64,000 nucleotides of DNA from Streptomyces toyocaensis (GCF_000725125.1 NZ_JFCB01000005.1:1-64000), one strand, 5' to 3'; numbered from the stretch's first letter, positions 51,015 to 62,277 are shown. Notes: generated from the letters alone by a model not told the origin. Numbers and translations: made by a program.

Positions 51015-51612
51015 GACGCGTACGCCGCTGGACGCGTCGGCCGACAACGGCCTGAAGATCGTGGTCGTGGGCGGCTTCGGTGCCGGCAAGACGACGATGG
51101 TCCGCTCGGTCAGCGAGATACGTCCCCTCAACACCGAGGAGACGATGACCCAGGCGGGCGAGGCCGTCGACGACATCAGCGGGGTGCGCGGCAAGACCGC
51201 GACCACCGTCGCCTTCGACTTCGGCCGCATCACCCTCGACGCGCACAACGTGCTGTACCTGTTCGGCGCGCCCGGCCAGGAACGCTTCTGGTTCCTGTGG
51301 GACCGGCTCTTCTCCGGCACGCTCGGCGCGGTCGTGCTGGTCGACACCCGCCGCATCGACGACTCCTGGTACGCCATCGACCGGCTGGAGCGGCACGGCA
51401 CACCGTTCATCGTGGCCTGCAACGACTTCGGTGGCCCCGTGTTCACCCCCCAGCAGATCCGCGAGGCCCTCGACCTCGACCCGCACGTACCGCTGGTGAA
51501 CTGCGACGCGCGCTCCCGGGAGTCCAGCAAGATCGTGCTGATCACGCTGGTGGAACACATCCAGAGCCTGTACGCCGACCCGGTCCGAGCCCCCCGTCAG
51601 GAGCTGGTGTGA
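50995..51612 (+). CDS. cvnD: Conservon GTP-binding protein CvnD
   Basis: 205 residues, MglA/Ras-like GTPase. P-loop GGFGAGKTT (residues 26-34), switch region TATTVAFDFGRI, and GAPGQERFWFLWDRL as the G3 (DxxG-like) region, where the usual Asp is Gly-Ala. TTG start at 50995 preceded by GGAGCAGGTG. It is expected to cycle between GDP and GTP under CvnB/CvnA control. Overlaps the CYP157 start by 4 bp. Confidence 0.92.
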   Translation: MDSATSETRTPLDASADNGLKIVVVGGFGAGKTTMVRSVSEIRPLNTEETMTQAGEAVDDISGVRGKTATTVAFDFGRITLDAHNVLYLFGAPGQERFWFLWDRLFSGTLGAVVLVDTRRIDDSWYAIDRLERHGTPFIVACNDFGGPVFTPQQIREALDLDPHVPLVNCDARSRESSKIVLITLVEHIQSLYADPVRAPRQELV

Positions 51613-52844
51613 GTCCCGCGTCCGTCCCCAACGCCGTCCGCTTCGGCGGCCCCCTGCTCCAGGACGACCCGGCCCGGGTGTACCGGGAACTGCGCCGTGA
51701 GCACGGCAGCGTCGTACCGGTGGTCCTCGACGGCGACGCACCGGCCTGGCTGGTGCTCGGCTACCGCGAACTGCACCAGATCACCGGCGATCCGGTGCTG
51801 TTCAGCCGCGACTCCGAGCTGTGGAACCAGTGGGACAACATCCCCGACGACTGGCCGCTGCTGCCGATGATCGGCCGCCGGCAGCCGTCGATCCTGTACA
51901 CCGTCGGCGAGCGGCACCGCGAGCGCGCCGGGATGCTGGTGAACGCGCTGGAGGCGGTCGACCCGTTCGAACTGCGGCGTTACGCGGAGAAGTTCGCGGA
52001 CGAACTGATCGACGGCATCTGCCCCAGGGGCAGCGCCGACATCATCAGCGAGTTCGCGATGCTGCTGCCGGTGCGGGTGCTCGCCCGGCTCTACGGGTTC
52101 CCCGACGACAAGGGGCCGGGTCTGGTCACCGCCCTCAACGACATGATCGACGGGCGGGAGCGCGCCCTGGCGGGCCAGGTCCATCTGTTCACGTCGATGA
52201 CGGAACTGGTGGCCGCCCGTCAGGAGGAGCCCGCCGAGGACGTGGCGTCCCGGATGCTGGCCGACACCTCGGGGTTCACCGCGGAGGAGATCTGCCAGGA
52301 CCTGATGGTGATGATGGCGGCCGGGCACCAGCCGACCGCCGACTGGATCGGCAACTCGCTGCACCTGATGCTCACCGACAGCCGGTTCGCCGCGTCCCTG
52401 TTCGGCGGCCGCAACAGCATCGCCGAGGCGATGAACGAGGTGCTGTGGGAGGACACCCCGACGCAGAACGTGGCCGCCCGCTGGGCGTCCCGCGACACCC
52501 AGCTCGGCGGGCGCCGCATCCGCGCGGGCGACATGGTGCTCCTCGGCCTCCAGGGCGCCAACTCCGATCCCCAGGTGCGGACCGACGCCTCGGCGCTCAC
52601 CGGCGGCAACGGCGCCCACTTCTCGTTCGGCCACGGGGAGCACCGGTGCCCGTTCCCGGCGCAGGAGATCGCCGAGGTGATCGCCCGGACCGGCATCGAG
52701 GTCGTGCTCGACCGGCTGCCGGACCTCGACCTCGCGGTGCCGGCCGGGCGGCTGACCCGGCGCCCGTCGCCGTGGCTGCGCGGTCTGTCCGAACTCCCGG
52801 TGACGTTCACACCCACTCCCGCCCTTGGAGGCTCGCCCGCATGA
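51609..52844 (+). CDS. CYP157-type cytochrome P450 lacking the ExxR motif
   Basis: 411 residues. The heme loop FSFGHGEHRCPFPAQ is complete with Cys347, but the K-helix ExxR reads E277-V-L-W280 and the I-helix oxygen-activation motif reads A238-G-H-Q-P-T243 where AGHETT is usual. CYP157 enzymes from Streptomyces are the known exception lacking ExxR and occur as the first P450 of conservons. Catalysis may be altered or the protein may be a heme-dependent sensor/partner. GTGA overlap with cvnD and ATGA overlap with the next P450. Confidence 0.88.
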   Translation: MSPASVPNAVRFGGPLLQDDPARVYRELRREHGSVVPVVLDGDAPAWLVLGYRELHQITGDPVLFSRDSELWNQWDNIPDDWPLLPMIGRRQPSILYTVGERHRERAGMLVNALEAVDPFELRRYAEKFADELIDGICPRGSADIISEFAMLLPVRVLARLYGFPDDKGPGLVTALNDMIDGRERALAGQVHLFTSMTELVAARQEEPAEDVASRMLADTSGFTAEEICQDLMVMMAAGHQPTADWIGNSLHLMLTDSRFAASLFGGRNSIAEAMNEVLWEDTPTQNVAARWASRDTQLGGRRIRAGDMVLLGLQGANSDPQVRTDASALTGGNGAHFSFGHGEHRCPFPAQEIAEVIARTGIEVVLDRLPDLDLAVPAGRLTRRPSPWLRGLSELPVTFTPTPALGGSPA

Positions 52845-54091
52845 CGGCTGGTACGGACACCACGACGACGGACACCGCGCAGACCCGTATCCCCCTGGAC
52901 CCCTTCGTCTCCGACCTCGACGGGGAGAGCGCGGCGCTGCGGGCCGCGGGGCCGCTGGCCGCCGTGACGCTGCCGGGCGGCGTGCCGGTGTGGGCGGTCA
53001 CGCACCACGCCGAGGCGAAGAAGCTGCTCACCGACCCGCGTCTGGTGAAGGACATCAACGTCTGGGGTGCCTGGCAGCGCGGCGAGATCGCCCCGGACTG
53101 GCCGCTGATCGGCCTGGCGAACCCGCCCCGCTCCATGCTCACCGTGGACGGCGCCGACCACCGCCGGCTGCGCACGCTGGTCGCGCAGGCGCTCACCCCG
53201 CGCCGGGTGGAGCTGATGCGGGGGCGGATCACGGAGCTGACCGAGGGTCTGCTGGACCAGGTGGCCGCCCTGCCCGGTGACACGCTCGACCTGAAGGCGG
53301 CGTTCGCCTACCCGCTGCCGATGTACGTCATCGCCGACCTGATGGGGCTGGCCCAGGAGCGGCTGCCCCGGCTGAAGGAGCTCTTCGAGAAGTTCTTCTC
53401 CACGCAGACCCCGCCCGAGGAGGTCGTCGCGACGCTGACCGAGCTGGCCGGGATCATGGCCGGGGCGGTCGCGCACAAGCGCGAGAACCCGGGCGACGAC
53501 CTGACCTCCGCGCTCATCCAGGCGTCGGAGGGCGGCGACCGCCTCACCGACGAGGAGATCGTCGCCACGCTCCAGCTGATGGTGGCCGCCGGCCACGAGA
53601 CGACGATCTCCCTCATCGTCAACGCGGTGGTCAACCTCTCCACCCATCCGGAGCAGCGGGAGCTGGTGCTCTCCGGCAAGGCGGACTGGTCGGCGGTGGT
53701 CGAGGAGACGCTTCGGTACTCGACGCCGACGTCCCATGTGCTGATCCGGTTCGCGACCCAGGACGTACCGGTCGGGGACAAGGTCCTGCCGGCCGGGGAC
53801 GCGCTGATCGTGTCGTACGCCGCGATCGGCCGCGACGAGAAGGCGCACGGCCCCACGGCCGGCGGCTTCGACATCACCCGGGAGAGCGCCGGCCGGCACA
53901 TCTCCTTCGGCCACGGCCCGCACGTCTGCCCCGGCGCCGCCCTGTCCCGCCTGGAGGCCGGTGTCGCCCTGCCGGCGCTGTACGCCCGCTTCCCGGGGCT
54001 GGACCTGGCGGTCCCGGCGAGCGAGCTGCGCAACAAGCCCGTGGTCACCCAGAACGACCTGTACGAGCTGCCGGTGAGGCTCGGCGGGTGA
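52841..54091 (+). CDS. Canonical cytochrome P450 (CYP154-like)
   Basis: 416 residues with full motifs: I-helix VAAGHETTISL, K-helix VVEETLRYSTP (ExxR intact), and heme loop ISFGHGPHVCPGAALSR. CYP154 members hydroxylate steroid, macrolide or flavonoid-like substrates. GGAGG precedes the ATG. Last gene of the six-gene conservon; pairing of an ExxR-less CYP157 with a normal CYP154 is the usual arrangement. Substrate unknown. Confidence 0.9.
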   Translation: MTAGTDTTTTDTAQTRIPLDPFVSDLDGESAALRAAGPLAAVTLPGGVPVWAVTHHAEAKKLLTDPRLVKDINVWGAWQRGEIAPDWPLIGLANPPRSMLTVDGADHRRLRTLVAQALTPRRVELMRGRITELTEGLLDQVAALPGDTLDLKAAFAYPLPMYVIADLMGLAQERLPRLKELFEKFFSTQTPPEEVVATLTELAGIMAGAVAHKRENPGDDLTSALIQASEGGDRLTDEEIVATLQLMVAAGHETTISLIVNAVVNLSTHPEQRELVLSGKADWSAVVEETLRYSTPTSHVLIRFATQDVPVGDKVLPAGDALIVSYAAIGRDEKAHGPTAGGFDITRESAGRHISFGHGPHVCPGAALSRLEAGVALPALYARFPGLDLAVPASELRNKPVVTQNDLYELPVRLGG

Positions 54092-54206
54092 CCGGCCCGG
54101 GCGGTGGGCGGACCTCCTCCGGTCCGTCCACCGCCCGCCCACCGGCTGTCCACCGCCCGTCTCAGCGGACGGACGACGTTTCGCCCGGGTTTCCCTCAGC
54201 CGTTAG

Positions 54207-55334
<1,128 letters not shown>

Positions 55335-55356
55335 CCCTACCCGCCACGGCATCGAG

Positions 55357-55387
55357 GGGCGCCCGGTGGATGACCCACCGGGCGCCC
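55357..55387. terminator. Long perfect hairpin between serC and the convergent exporter
   Basis: 13-bp arms GGGCGCCCGGTGG (55357-55369) and CCACCGGGCGCCC (55375-55387) with a 5-nt loop, 23 bp past the serC stop and 35 bp from the permease stop; bidirectional terminator likely. Confidence 0.75.
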
Positions 55388-55421
55388 TGCGCGCGTGCGG
55401 CTCGCTGAAGGCCTCAGCACC

Positions 55422-56246
55422 TCACCGGCTCAACCGCTGGAACCTCCGTACCGCCAGCGGCAGGAAGACCGCCGTCAGGATCACCGGCCACACCCCCGCC
55501 ATCAGCAGCGCGTGCCGCTCGACCCAGGAGTCGCCGCCGCCGACCGGGGTGCCGAAGAGTTCGCGGGTCGCCGCGGCCGTGGAGGAGATCGGGTTCCAGG
55601 CGGCCAACCAGCCCAGCCAGTCCGGCATCAGCCGCGGGGCGACGAAGATGCTGGAGATCATCGTCAGCGGGAAGGCGACCGCGAACAGGCCGCCCGCCGC
55701 CTCCGGGTTGGGCACCAGGAGGCCCAGCCACACCCCGAGCCAGATCAGCGCGAACCGCAGCCACAGCAGCAGCCCGAAGGCCGCCAGGAAGCCCCAGCCG
55801 CCGTCCGGGCGCCAGCCCATGGCCAGGGCGGTCAGTACCAGGATGCCCAACTCGGCGCAGGCGACGATCAGATCGGTCACCCCGCGTCCGGCCACCACCG
55901 CCGAGGAGGCCATCGGCATGGAGCGGAACCGGTCGATGACGCCCTTGGTGGAGTCGTACACCACGACGGTCGCGGTGTTGATGAAGCCGAACGCCATCGT
56001 CATCACGAACATGCCCGGCATCAGGAAGTCCCGGTAGTCCCCGCCGCCGGGCACGGTCATCGCGCTGCCGAAGACATAGCCGTAGAGGAGGACGGACAGG
56101 ATCGGGAAGCCCAGCTGCCAGGCGATGTTGACGGGCTGGCGCTGGTAGTGGGTCAGGCCGCGGCGGACGATGTTCCAGCAGTCCGCCAGCGCCCAGTACA
56201 CGCGGCCGTGGACGGCCGGTCCGGTGGCCGGGTCGAGCGCGCTCAT
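55422..56246 (-). CDS. ABC-2 permease, DrrB-like drug exporter
   Basis: 274 residues with six membrane helices of the ABC-2 fold ([44 protein letters not shown]-type helices). The segment [31 protein letters not shown] is the DrrB family signature. Start ATG overlaps the ATPase stop by 4 bp. With DrrA-like protein it forms a self-resistance or lipophilic-drug exporter. Substrate unknown. Confidence 0.88.
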   Translation of the reverse strand: MSALDPATGPAVHGRVYWALADCWNIVRRGLTHYQRQPVNIAWQLGFPILSVLLYGYVFGSAMTVPGGGDYRDFLMPGMFVMTMAFGFINTATVVVYDSTKGVIDRFRSMPMASSAVVAGRGVTDLIVACAELGILVLTALAMGWRPDGGWGFLAAFGLLLWLRFALIWLGVWLGLLVPNPEAAGGLFAVAFPLTMISSIFVAPRLMPDWLGWLAAWNPISSTAAATRELFGTPVGGGDSWVERHALLMAGVWPVILTAVFLPLAVRRFQRLSR

Positions 56247-57208
56247 GCCGCCGCCTCCTTCTCCGTGCGGTGTCCGGTCAGGCGCAGGAACACGTCGTCG
56301 AGGCTGGGCCTGCGCAGCCCGATGTCCTCGATGCGCACGCCCTCGTCCTGCAGGGTGCGCGCCACGTCGGTCAGCGCGGCCACCCGGTCGGTCACGGGGG
56401 CGTGCACCCGCAACTCGTGCTCGTCGGACTCGGGTTCGCCGTCGGCGACCCTCGCGACCGCCTTCACCGCTCGCGGGACGTCGGACCGCTCGGCGACCAC
56501 GACCTCGATGCGGTCGCCGCCGACCAGGTTCTTCAGCCCGTCCGGGGTGTCGTCGGCGATGGCCTGGCCCTGGTCGATGACGGTGATCCGGGAGGCGAGC
56601 CTGTCGGCCTCCTCCAGGTACTGCGTGGTCAGCAGCACGGTCGTGCCGTCCGCCACCAGCGCCCGGACCGACTCCCAGACCTCACCCCGGCTGCGCGGGT
56701 CCAGGCCCGTCGTCGGCTCGTCCAGGAACAGCACGGCCGGGGCGAGGATCATCGAGGCGGCGAGGTCCAGGCGCCGCCGCATCCCGCCGCTGTAGTCGCC
56801 GACGCCCTTGTCGGCGGCGTCGGTCAGGTCGAACCGCTCCAGCAGCTCGGCGGCCCGCACCCCGGCGCGCCTGCCGCCGAGGTGGAACAGCCTGCCGAAC
56901 ATCTCCAGGTTCTGCCGCCCGGTGAGCACCTCGTCCACGGCCGCGTACTGCCCGGTGAGCCCGATCCGGGCCCGCACCGCACGCGCCCGCCGGGCCACGT
57001 CGAGCCCGGCGACCGTGGCACGTCCGCCGTCGAGCCGGACCAGCGTCGACAGGACGCGTACGGCGGTGGTCTTGCCGGCGCCGTTCGGTCCGAGCAGTCC
57101 GTGCACGGTGCCCTCGCGGACGGCGAGGTCGAAGCCGTCGAGCGCGCGCTTCTCGCCGTACCGCTTCTCCAGGCCCTCGGCCCGGACCGCGAAACCGTCG
57201 TCGTTCAT
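56243..57208 (-). CDS. ABC ATPase, DrrA-like drug exporter subunit
   Basis: 321 residues. Walker [13 protein letters not shown] (about residues 38-49), signature [12 protein letters not shown], Walker [14 protein letters not shown] and the DrrA-type C-terminal extension ending [21 protein letters not shown] 57208 follows AAAGGGGG at proper spacing; the TTG-like upstream extension is not needed. Promoter lies in the inverted repeat at 57222-57265, which should allow repression by the divergent TetR protein. Confidence 0.9.
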   Translation of the reverse strand: MNDDGFAVRAEGLEKRYGEKRALDGFDLAVREGTVHGLLGPNGAGKTTAVRVLSTLVRLDGGRATVAGLDVARRARAVRARIGLTGQYAAVDEVLTGRQNLEMFGRLFHLGGRRAGVRAAELLERFDLTDAADKGVGDYSGGMRRRLDLAASMILAPAVLFLDEPTTGLDPRSRGEVWESVRALVADGTTVLLTTQYLEEADRLASRITVIDQGQAIADDTPDGLKNLVGGDRIEVVVAERSDVPRAVKAVARVADGEPESDEHELRVHAPVTDRVAALTDVARTLQDEGVRIEDIGLRRPSLDDVFLRLTGHRTEKEAAA

Positions 57209-57221
57209 GGATCCCCCTTTC

Positions 57222-57265
57222 AACTGGGTACACCGTACCCGATTGCGCGTACGGCGTACTCAGTT
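57222..57265. promoter_or_regulatory. 44-bp inverted repeat between drrA-like and TetR genes
   Basis: Left arm AACTGGGTACACCGTAC (57222-57238) and right arm GTACGGCGTACTCAGTT (57249-57265) match as inverted copies at 15 of 17 positions around a 10-bp centre. It covers the -35 region of the TetR gene and lies just upstream of the drrA-like start, as expected for a TetR operator controlling both. Confidence 0.7.
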
Positions 57266-57291
57266 ATTCGGCGCGGATCTAGACTGCCCCC

Positions 57292-58059
57292 ATGAGCAGC
57301 AGCAGGGGCGGTACGCAGAGCAGTGGCGGCGGCGACATCACCCGCACCCTCGACCTGCTGTGGGACACGGGCCCGCGGCCCGGCAGGGGCCCGAAGCCGG
57401 GCCTGACGCTGGAGCGCATCGTGGAGGCGGCCGTCGAGGTCGCGGACCGCGACGGCATCGGCGCGCTGTCGATGCGCCGGATCGCCACCGAGCTCGGCAC
57501 CGGCACGATGTCCCTGTACCGCTACGTGCCCGGCAAGGCCGAGCTGCTCGACCTGATGCTGGACCGGGTGCAGCGCACCACGGAGGACCTCGCGGGCCTC
57601 GGCGACGGCGGCTGGCGCCCGGCCCTGGAGGCCCTGGGACGGGCCACCCTCGCCCTGTACCGCCGGCACCCCTGGCTGCTGGAGGTCAACCAGTCCCGCC
57701 CGATCCTCGGCCCGGGCGCGCTGGACGGCATGGAGACGGTGCTCTCCCGGATCAAGCCGATGGGCCTGTCCGACCCCGAGCTGCTGTCCGCGATGATCAT
57801 GATCGACGGGTACGTCGTGGGCGCCGCCCGCACCCAGCTCTACCAGGAGGAGGCCGAGCGCACCTCGGGACTGACGGACGCGCAGTTCTGGGAGGCCCAG
57901 CGCCCGGCGCTGGAGAAGGCGATGAACAGCGGGCGCTACCCGGTCCTGGCCGGGCTCTCCGAGGACACCTTCGGCCCCGGCTTCGACCACTTCGAGTTCG
58001 GGTTGCAGCGCATCCTGGACGGCCTCGAGGTGTTCGTGGCCCGGCGGCGGGCGGAGTGA
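57292..58059 (+). CDS. TetR family regulator with TetR_C domain
   Basis: 255 residues. HTH at about 40-85 (SMRRIATELGTGTMSLYRYVPGKAELLDLML) and a tetracycline-repressor-like C-terminal domain (about 95-245, DGYVVGAARTQLYQEEAER). The N-terminal 35 residues are a Ser/Gly-rich extension. TAGACT at 57280-57285 is 6 nt before the ATG, so leaderless. Divergent neighbour DrrAB exporter is the likely target, derepressed by an exporter substrate. Confidence 0.88.
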   Translation: MSSSRGGTQSSGGGDITRTLDLLWDTGPRPGRGPKPGLTLERIVEAAVEVADRDGIGALSMRRIATELGTGTMSLYRYVPGKAELLDLMLDRVQRTTEDLAGLGDGGWRPALEALGRATLALYRRHPWLLEVNQSRPILGPGALDGMETVLSRIKPMGLSDPELLSAMIMIDGYVVGAARTQLYQEEAERTSGLTDAQFWEAQRPALEKAMNSGRYPVLAGLSEDTFGPGFDHFEFGLQRILDGLEVFVARRRAE

Positions 58060-58086
58060 CGTCGCACCGCCCGGCCGGCCGCCGGT

Positions 58087-59070
58087 TCAGCCCTTGCGGC
58101 GCCGCCTCACCAGTCCGAACAGGACCGCGACGACGACGGCCGCCGCGACGACCGTGACCGTGTTGCCGTTCCCGTCTCCGTTCCCGTCACCGGCGGTGTC
58201 GTCCCCGCCCTCCGCGCCGGCGCCCTCGCCGTCCCCGCCCTCACCCCCGGGCGCCTCCCGGGACTCGACCGGGCTCTCGGTGCCCTCGCTGCCGTACATG
58301 AGCCGGGAACCGTCGGCGGAGTAGGTCACCGACTCCCCCTGTCCCTGGAGCGGCACGCTCAGCCTGCCCTTCCGCTGGATCCGGCCGTCGTTCCAGGCGT
58401 AGTGGATGCCGCCGAAGTAACCGCGCACCGCCAGCCGTTGCCCGTCCGGGGAGAGCGCGGCGTCGGTGGCCCACAGCTCGACGGGGGCGATCGGCCGGAA
58501 CACGTTGTCCCCGGACGCCGAGAGCTCGGCGGGCCCCTCGTACAGGTGCCCGCCCTCCTCCTTCTTGTCGACGATGTAGACCCGCCCGGTCTTCGGGTGC
58601 ACGATCATCGACTCGGCGTCGCGGGGCCCGTCGGAGTACTTCACGACGTACTGGGTGGCCCGCACGGTCGCGTCCCGGAGCTTCTCCGGCTCGGGGAGTT
58701 CGTAGATCCAGACGTACGGCCACGAGCCCCCGAGGTTGTCCCCGATGTCCCCGACGAAGAGCCTGTTGCCGGGGCCGACGGAGATCGCCTCGACGTCCCG
58801 GGGCGTGCCCACGCCGGTCAGGGTGAGGCGGGCGACGGTCTCGCCGGTCGCGCCGTCCACGGCGTAGAGGTAGGGGCCGTCGTCGCTGTCGTTGTGGGTC
58901 CAGTAGACGCCCGGGTGGAGGCGGGAGGCGGCGAGCCCGCTGGACTCGGTGATCCGCGGGTCCTTGAGGGCGAACCCCTCGTCGCCGTCACCGCCGTCGG
59001 CTGCGGAGGCGGGCACGGTGGGCGCGGCCAGGAGAAGGGACGCGGCGAGCAGGGCGAAGGGTCGGCGCAT
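58087..59070 (-). CDS. Exported beta-propeller protein with C-terminal membrane anchor
   Basis: 327 residues. Signal peptide MRRPFALLAASLLLAAPTVPASA with AxA cleavage at about residue 23, then propeller repeats (ESSGLAASRLHPGVYWTHND, AISVGPGNRLFVGDIGDN, PKTGRVYIVDKK), a Gly/Glu/Asp-rich linker of about 45 residues, and a C-terminal helix NTVTVVAAAVVVAVLFGLV followed by RRRRKG. It is anchored on the outer face. No LPxTG was seen. ATG 59070. Function unknown; an extracellular binding role is plausible. Confidence 0.8.
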   Translation of the reverse strand: MRRPFALLAASLLLAAPTVPASAADGGDGDEGFALKDPRITESSGLAASRLHPGVYWTHNDSDDGPYLYAVDGATGETVARLTLTGVGTPRDVEAISVGPGNRLFVGDIGDNLGGSWPYVWIYELPEPEKLRDATVRATQYVVKYSDGPRDAESMIVHPKTGRVYIVDKKEEGGHLYEGPAELSASGDNVFRPIAPVELWATDAALSPDGQRLAVRGYFGGIHYAWNDGRIQRKGRLSVPLQGQGESVTYSADGSRLMYGSEGTESPVESREAPGGEGGDGEGAGAEGGDDTAGDGNGDGNGNTVTVVAAAVVVAVLFGLVRRRRKG

Positions 59071-59158
59071 GACCCAAGACTGCCATTGCCCGGGGCAGTT
59101 CACGGCGGGTGTCGGGACTCACATCGCGGTGACCGGGCCGATCGTCCATGATGACCGT

Positions 59159-59836
59159 GTGCTCAGGTTCATGCCCGTAGGTGACTCGATGACGATCGGG
59201 AGCGCGGGTGAACACACCTGGCGCTACCGGCTGTGGCAGCACCTGTGCACCGCGTACGGCGGCCCCTTCACCCTGGTGGGCCCGCGCGAGACGCTCCACG
59301 ACCCGGCCACGGACGCCCCCACGTCGCACGCGTACGCCGACCCCGATTTCCCCCGCGCCCATCTGGCCGGCTGGGGCGAGGGCTGGCACCACATGACCCC
59401 GCTGATAGGCGAGGCCGTGCGCGCGTGCCGCGCGGACGTGCTGCTGGTGTCGCTGGGGCTCATCGACCTCGGCTTCTACACCAACGCCGAACAGACGGCG
59501 GACAACGTCCGCGCGTTCGTCGCCGAGGCGAGGGCCGCCCACCCGCGCGTCGCCGTGGCCGTGATGCCGGTGCTCCGGAACATCCGGGTGGAGGCCGACG
59601 CGTCCTTCGCCGGACAGGTCACCCGGTTCAACGACCTCCTGGCGAAGACCGTCGCCGACCTGGACGAGCCGAACTCCTCGCTGCTGCTCGTGCCGCCGCC
59701 GGCGTCGTACGACTTCCACACGGACACGTACGACGGCACGCACCCCAACGAGAGCGGCGAACACAAGATCGCGGAGGCCTTCGCCGAGGCGATGTGGCAG
59801 GACTGGGACCTGGGCGGGCCCTACACGCCGGCGTAG
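59159..59836 (+). CDS. SGNH/GDSL-family hydrolase
   Basis: 225 residues. Block I MPVGDSMTIGSAG (catalytic Ser), block V DGTHPNESGEHKIAEAF (catalytic Asp and His); the middle LVSLGLIDLGFYTNAEQ is in place of the usual GxND, with Ile-Asp. Esterase or acylhydrolase; no signal peptide is visible from this start. CATGAT at 59147-59152 is 6 nt before GTG 59159; ATG 59171 is an alternative that begins exactly at the motif. Divergent from the propeller gene. Confidence 0.8.
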   Translation: MLRFMPVGDSMTIGSAGEHTWRYRLWQHLCTAYGGPFTLVGPRETLHDPATDAPTSHAYADPDFPRAHLAGWGEGWHHMTPLIGEAVRACRADVLLVSLGLIDLGFYTNAEQTADNVRAFVAEARAAHPRVAVAVMPVLRNIRVEADASFAGQVTRFNDLLAKTVADLDEPNSSLLLVPPPASYDFHTDTYDGTHPNESGEHKIAEAFAEAMWQDWDLGGPYTPA

Positions 59837-59870
59837 CCTTCGAGGACTTCTGGCATATGCGTGCGGCCCC

Positions 59871-59913
59871 GTGTCCTGCTCGCCGTGCGTATCGTTGTAC
59901 CGCGCGGGCTGTA
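59871..59913 (+). repeat. Upstream block 1 shared by the two Uma2 genes
   Basis: Begins GTGTCCTG and includes CCGTGCGTATCGTTGTACCG, almost identical to 62294-62335 upstream of the second Uma2 gene. GTATCGTT could include a -10 element. Spacing to the ribosome site is nearly the same in both copies. Confidence 0.65.
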
Positions 59914-59946
59914 CTCGTCCGGGAACAGCCGGGGAGGAGCGCGACG

Positions 59947-60549
59947 ATGACCGTCGTAGACGACAGGATCGCCATGGCCGACGCCAACACGCAGCGCTTG
60001 GACGAGTGGTTCGAGCGGCTGGAGCGGATGCCCGTCCCCGAAGGATTCAGGGTCGAGATCGTCGGGGGCAACGTCTACATGACACCGCAGCGTGACACCC
60101 ATTGGGCCATCATCTTCAAGCTCGCGACGGCTGTCGAAGCCCGATTCGGAGAGGACGTCAGGGTGTTCTCGGACGTCCGCATCGACTTTCCCGGTCACGA
60201 GAACGGCCTCTGCCCGGACGTCGCCGTACTCCGCGCCTCCGCCGAGAAGGACGACGAGGGCCGCTGGCGCTACGAGGACGTCGAGTTCGTTTTCGAGGTC
60301 ATCTCCGAAGGCACGGCCGCCAACGACTACGGCCCCAAGAAGGCCGCCTACGCGACGGCCGCGGTCCCCCTCTACGTCATCGCCGATCCCTACCAGGGCC
60401 GCTGCTACGTCTACACCGACCCCAAGAACGGCGACTACGTCACGCGGACGAGGGTGGACTTCGGCGACGACATCGATCTCACCGGCACCGTGGCCGATCT
60501 GACCGTGAGCACCAGTGCCTTCCCCCGGGAGCGGTCCCCTCTTGCGTAG
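59947..60549 (+). CDS. Uma2 family restriction-endonuclease-like protein (copy 1)
   Basis: 200 residues, DUF820/Uma2, a PD-(D/E)xK nuclease-fold family. KLATAVEARF, DVRIDFPGHENGLCPDVAVL (the Asp in PDV is the motif II acid), and EFVFEVISEGTAANDYGPKKAAY with Glu-Val-Ile-Ser and Lys-Lys as the ExK-like motif are in place. Good ribosome site GGGGAGGAG. Uma2 proteins are numerous in Streptomyces and often in small families; DNA cleavage is unproved. Paralogue at 62369. Confidence 0.85.
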   Translation: MTVVDDRIAMADANTQRLDEWFERLERMPVPEGFRVEIVGGNVYMTPQRDTHWAIIFKLATAVEARFGEDVRVFSDVRIDFPGHENGLCPDVAVLRASAEKDDEGRWRYEDVEFVFEVISEGTAANDYGPKKAAYATAAVPLYVIADPYQGRCYVYTDPKNGDYVTRTRVDFGDDIDLTGTVADLTVSTSAFPRERSPLA

Positions 60550-60579
60550 AGCGCACTCCAAGCCGTTGGCTTGATGCAC

Positions 60580-61572
<993 letters not shown>

Positions 61573-61604
61573 CGGCGGCACGCCGCGCGGGGCCGGCGGC
61601 GGCG

Positions 61605-61694
61605 CTACCTGCCGAGCGCCGCCGCCAGCACCACCACGACGAACATCAGCACGAGCGCACCGGCCATGATCCGGTTCCGGGTCTTCGGGTCCAC
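61605..61694 (-). CDS. 29-residue single-helix membrane protein
   Basis: Starts GTG 61694, MDPKTRNRIMAG, followed by a 15-residue hydrophobic helix (ALVLMFVVVVLAAAL) ending GR. TAGGCT at 61702-61707 (minus strand) lies 7 nt before the GTG, and GGGGG could also act as a ribosome site. The -10 overlaps the stop codon of the RNA ligase gene on the same strand. A basic N-terminus and single helix suggest N-in. Probably real: helix and start signals coincide; function unknown. Confidence 0.6.
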   Translation of the reverse strand: MDPKTRNRIMAGALVLMFVVVVLAAALGR

Positions 61695-61704
61695 GCCCCC
61701 GAGC

Positions 61705-62277
61705 CTAACCGGCCGCGCCCAGTGGCCTGCGGGCGACCGCCTCGTACCGGGGCTGCTCGCCCGGTGTGCCGGACGTCGGAAGGGTGCTCCGCACCAGCAC
61801 CAGTTCGTCCACGGTCCAGGTGCGGCTCCGGAAGTCCTCCAGGACCTTCAGGTACGGCCGCGCGTCCACACCGTCCCGGCTGCGGGCCACCGTCAGGTGG
61901 GCCTTGTAGCGGCGGTGCTCGTCCATCGCCACGCCCGCCTTCCGCGCGGCCGCCTCCGACCGCCCGGCGAGCAGCCGCATGGTGCGCAGATCCCCCTCGG
62001 CGCCGGCCCACAGCGCTCTCCCGCGCCCGAACTGGCCGCCGCCCCGCAGGGCCAGTGCGAAGGGTTCCGTGCGGGACGCGGCCCGCGCCAGCCGCGCGGT
62101 CAGCTCCGGGAGCAGTTCGTCGTCCACCTCCCCGTAGAACGCGAGCGTGAAGTGCCACCCGGCCCGTTCGGTCCACCGCAGCCCGTCGGCCCCGGGCACG
62201 TTCTTCAACCGCGCCACCACGCCGGCGAACTCACGAACGACGTCCTCGGGCGGCAGCACGGCGGCGAAGAGTCTCAT
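61705..62277 (-). CDS. thpR: 2'-5' RNA ligase-like phosphodiesterase (ThpR)
   Basis: 190 residues of the 2H phosphoesterase superfamily with both catalytic motifs HFTLAF (about residue 42) and HLTVAR (about 127). ThpR-type enzymes act as RNA 2',3'-cyclic phosphodiesterases with reversible ligase activity in vitro. ATG 62277. Stop TAG is shared with the -10 region of the following 29-residue gene. Confidence 0.88.
   Translation of the reverse strand: MRLFAAVLPPEDVVREFAGVVARLKNVPGADGLRWTERAGWHFTLAFYGEVDDELLPELTARLARAASRTEPFALALRGGGQFGRGRALWAGAEGDLRTMRLLAGRSEAAARKAGVAMDEHRRYKAHLTVARSRDGVDARPYLKVLEDFRSRTWTVDELVLVRSTLPTSGTPGEQPRYEAVARRPLGAAG

Noticed and set aside
48194..54091. Conservon as a recently acquired island
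   Set aside because: Base composition and codon use match the flanks, and I saw no integrase, direct repeat ends or tRNA; conservons are native to Streptomyces.
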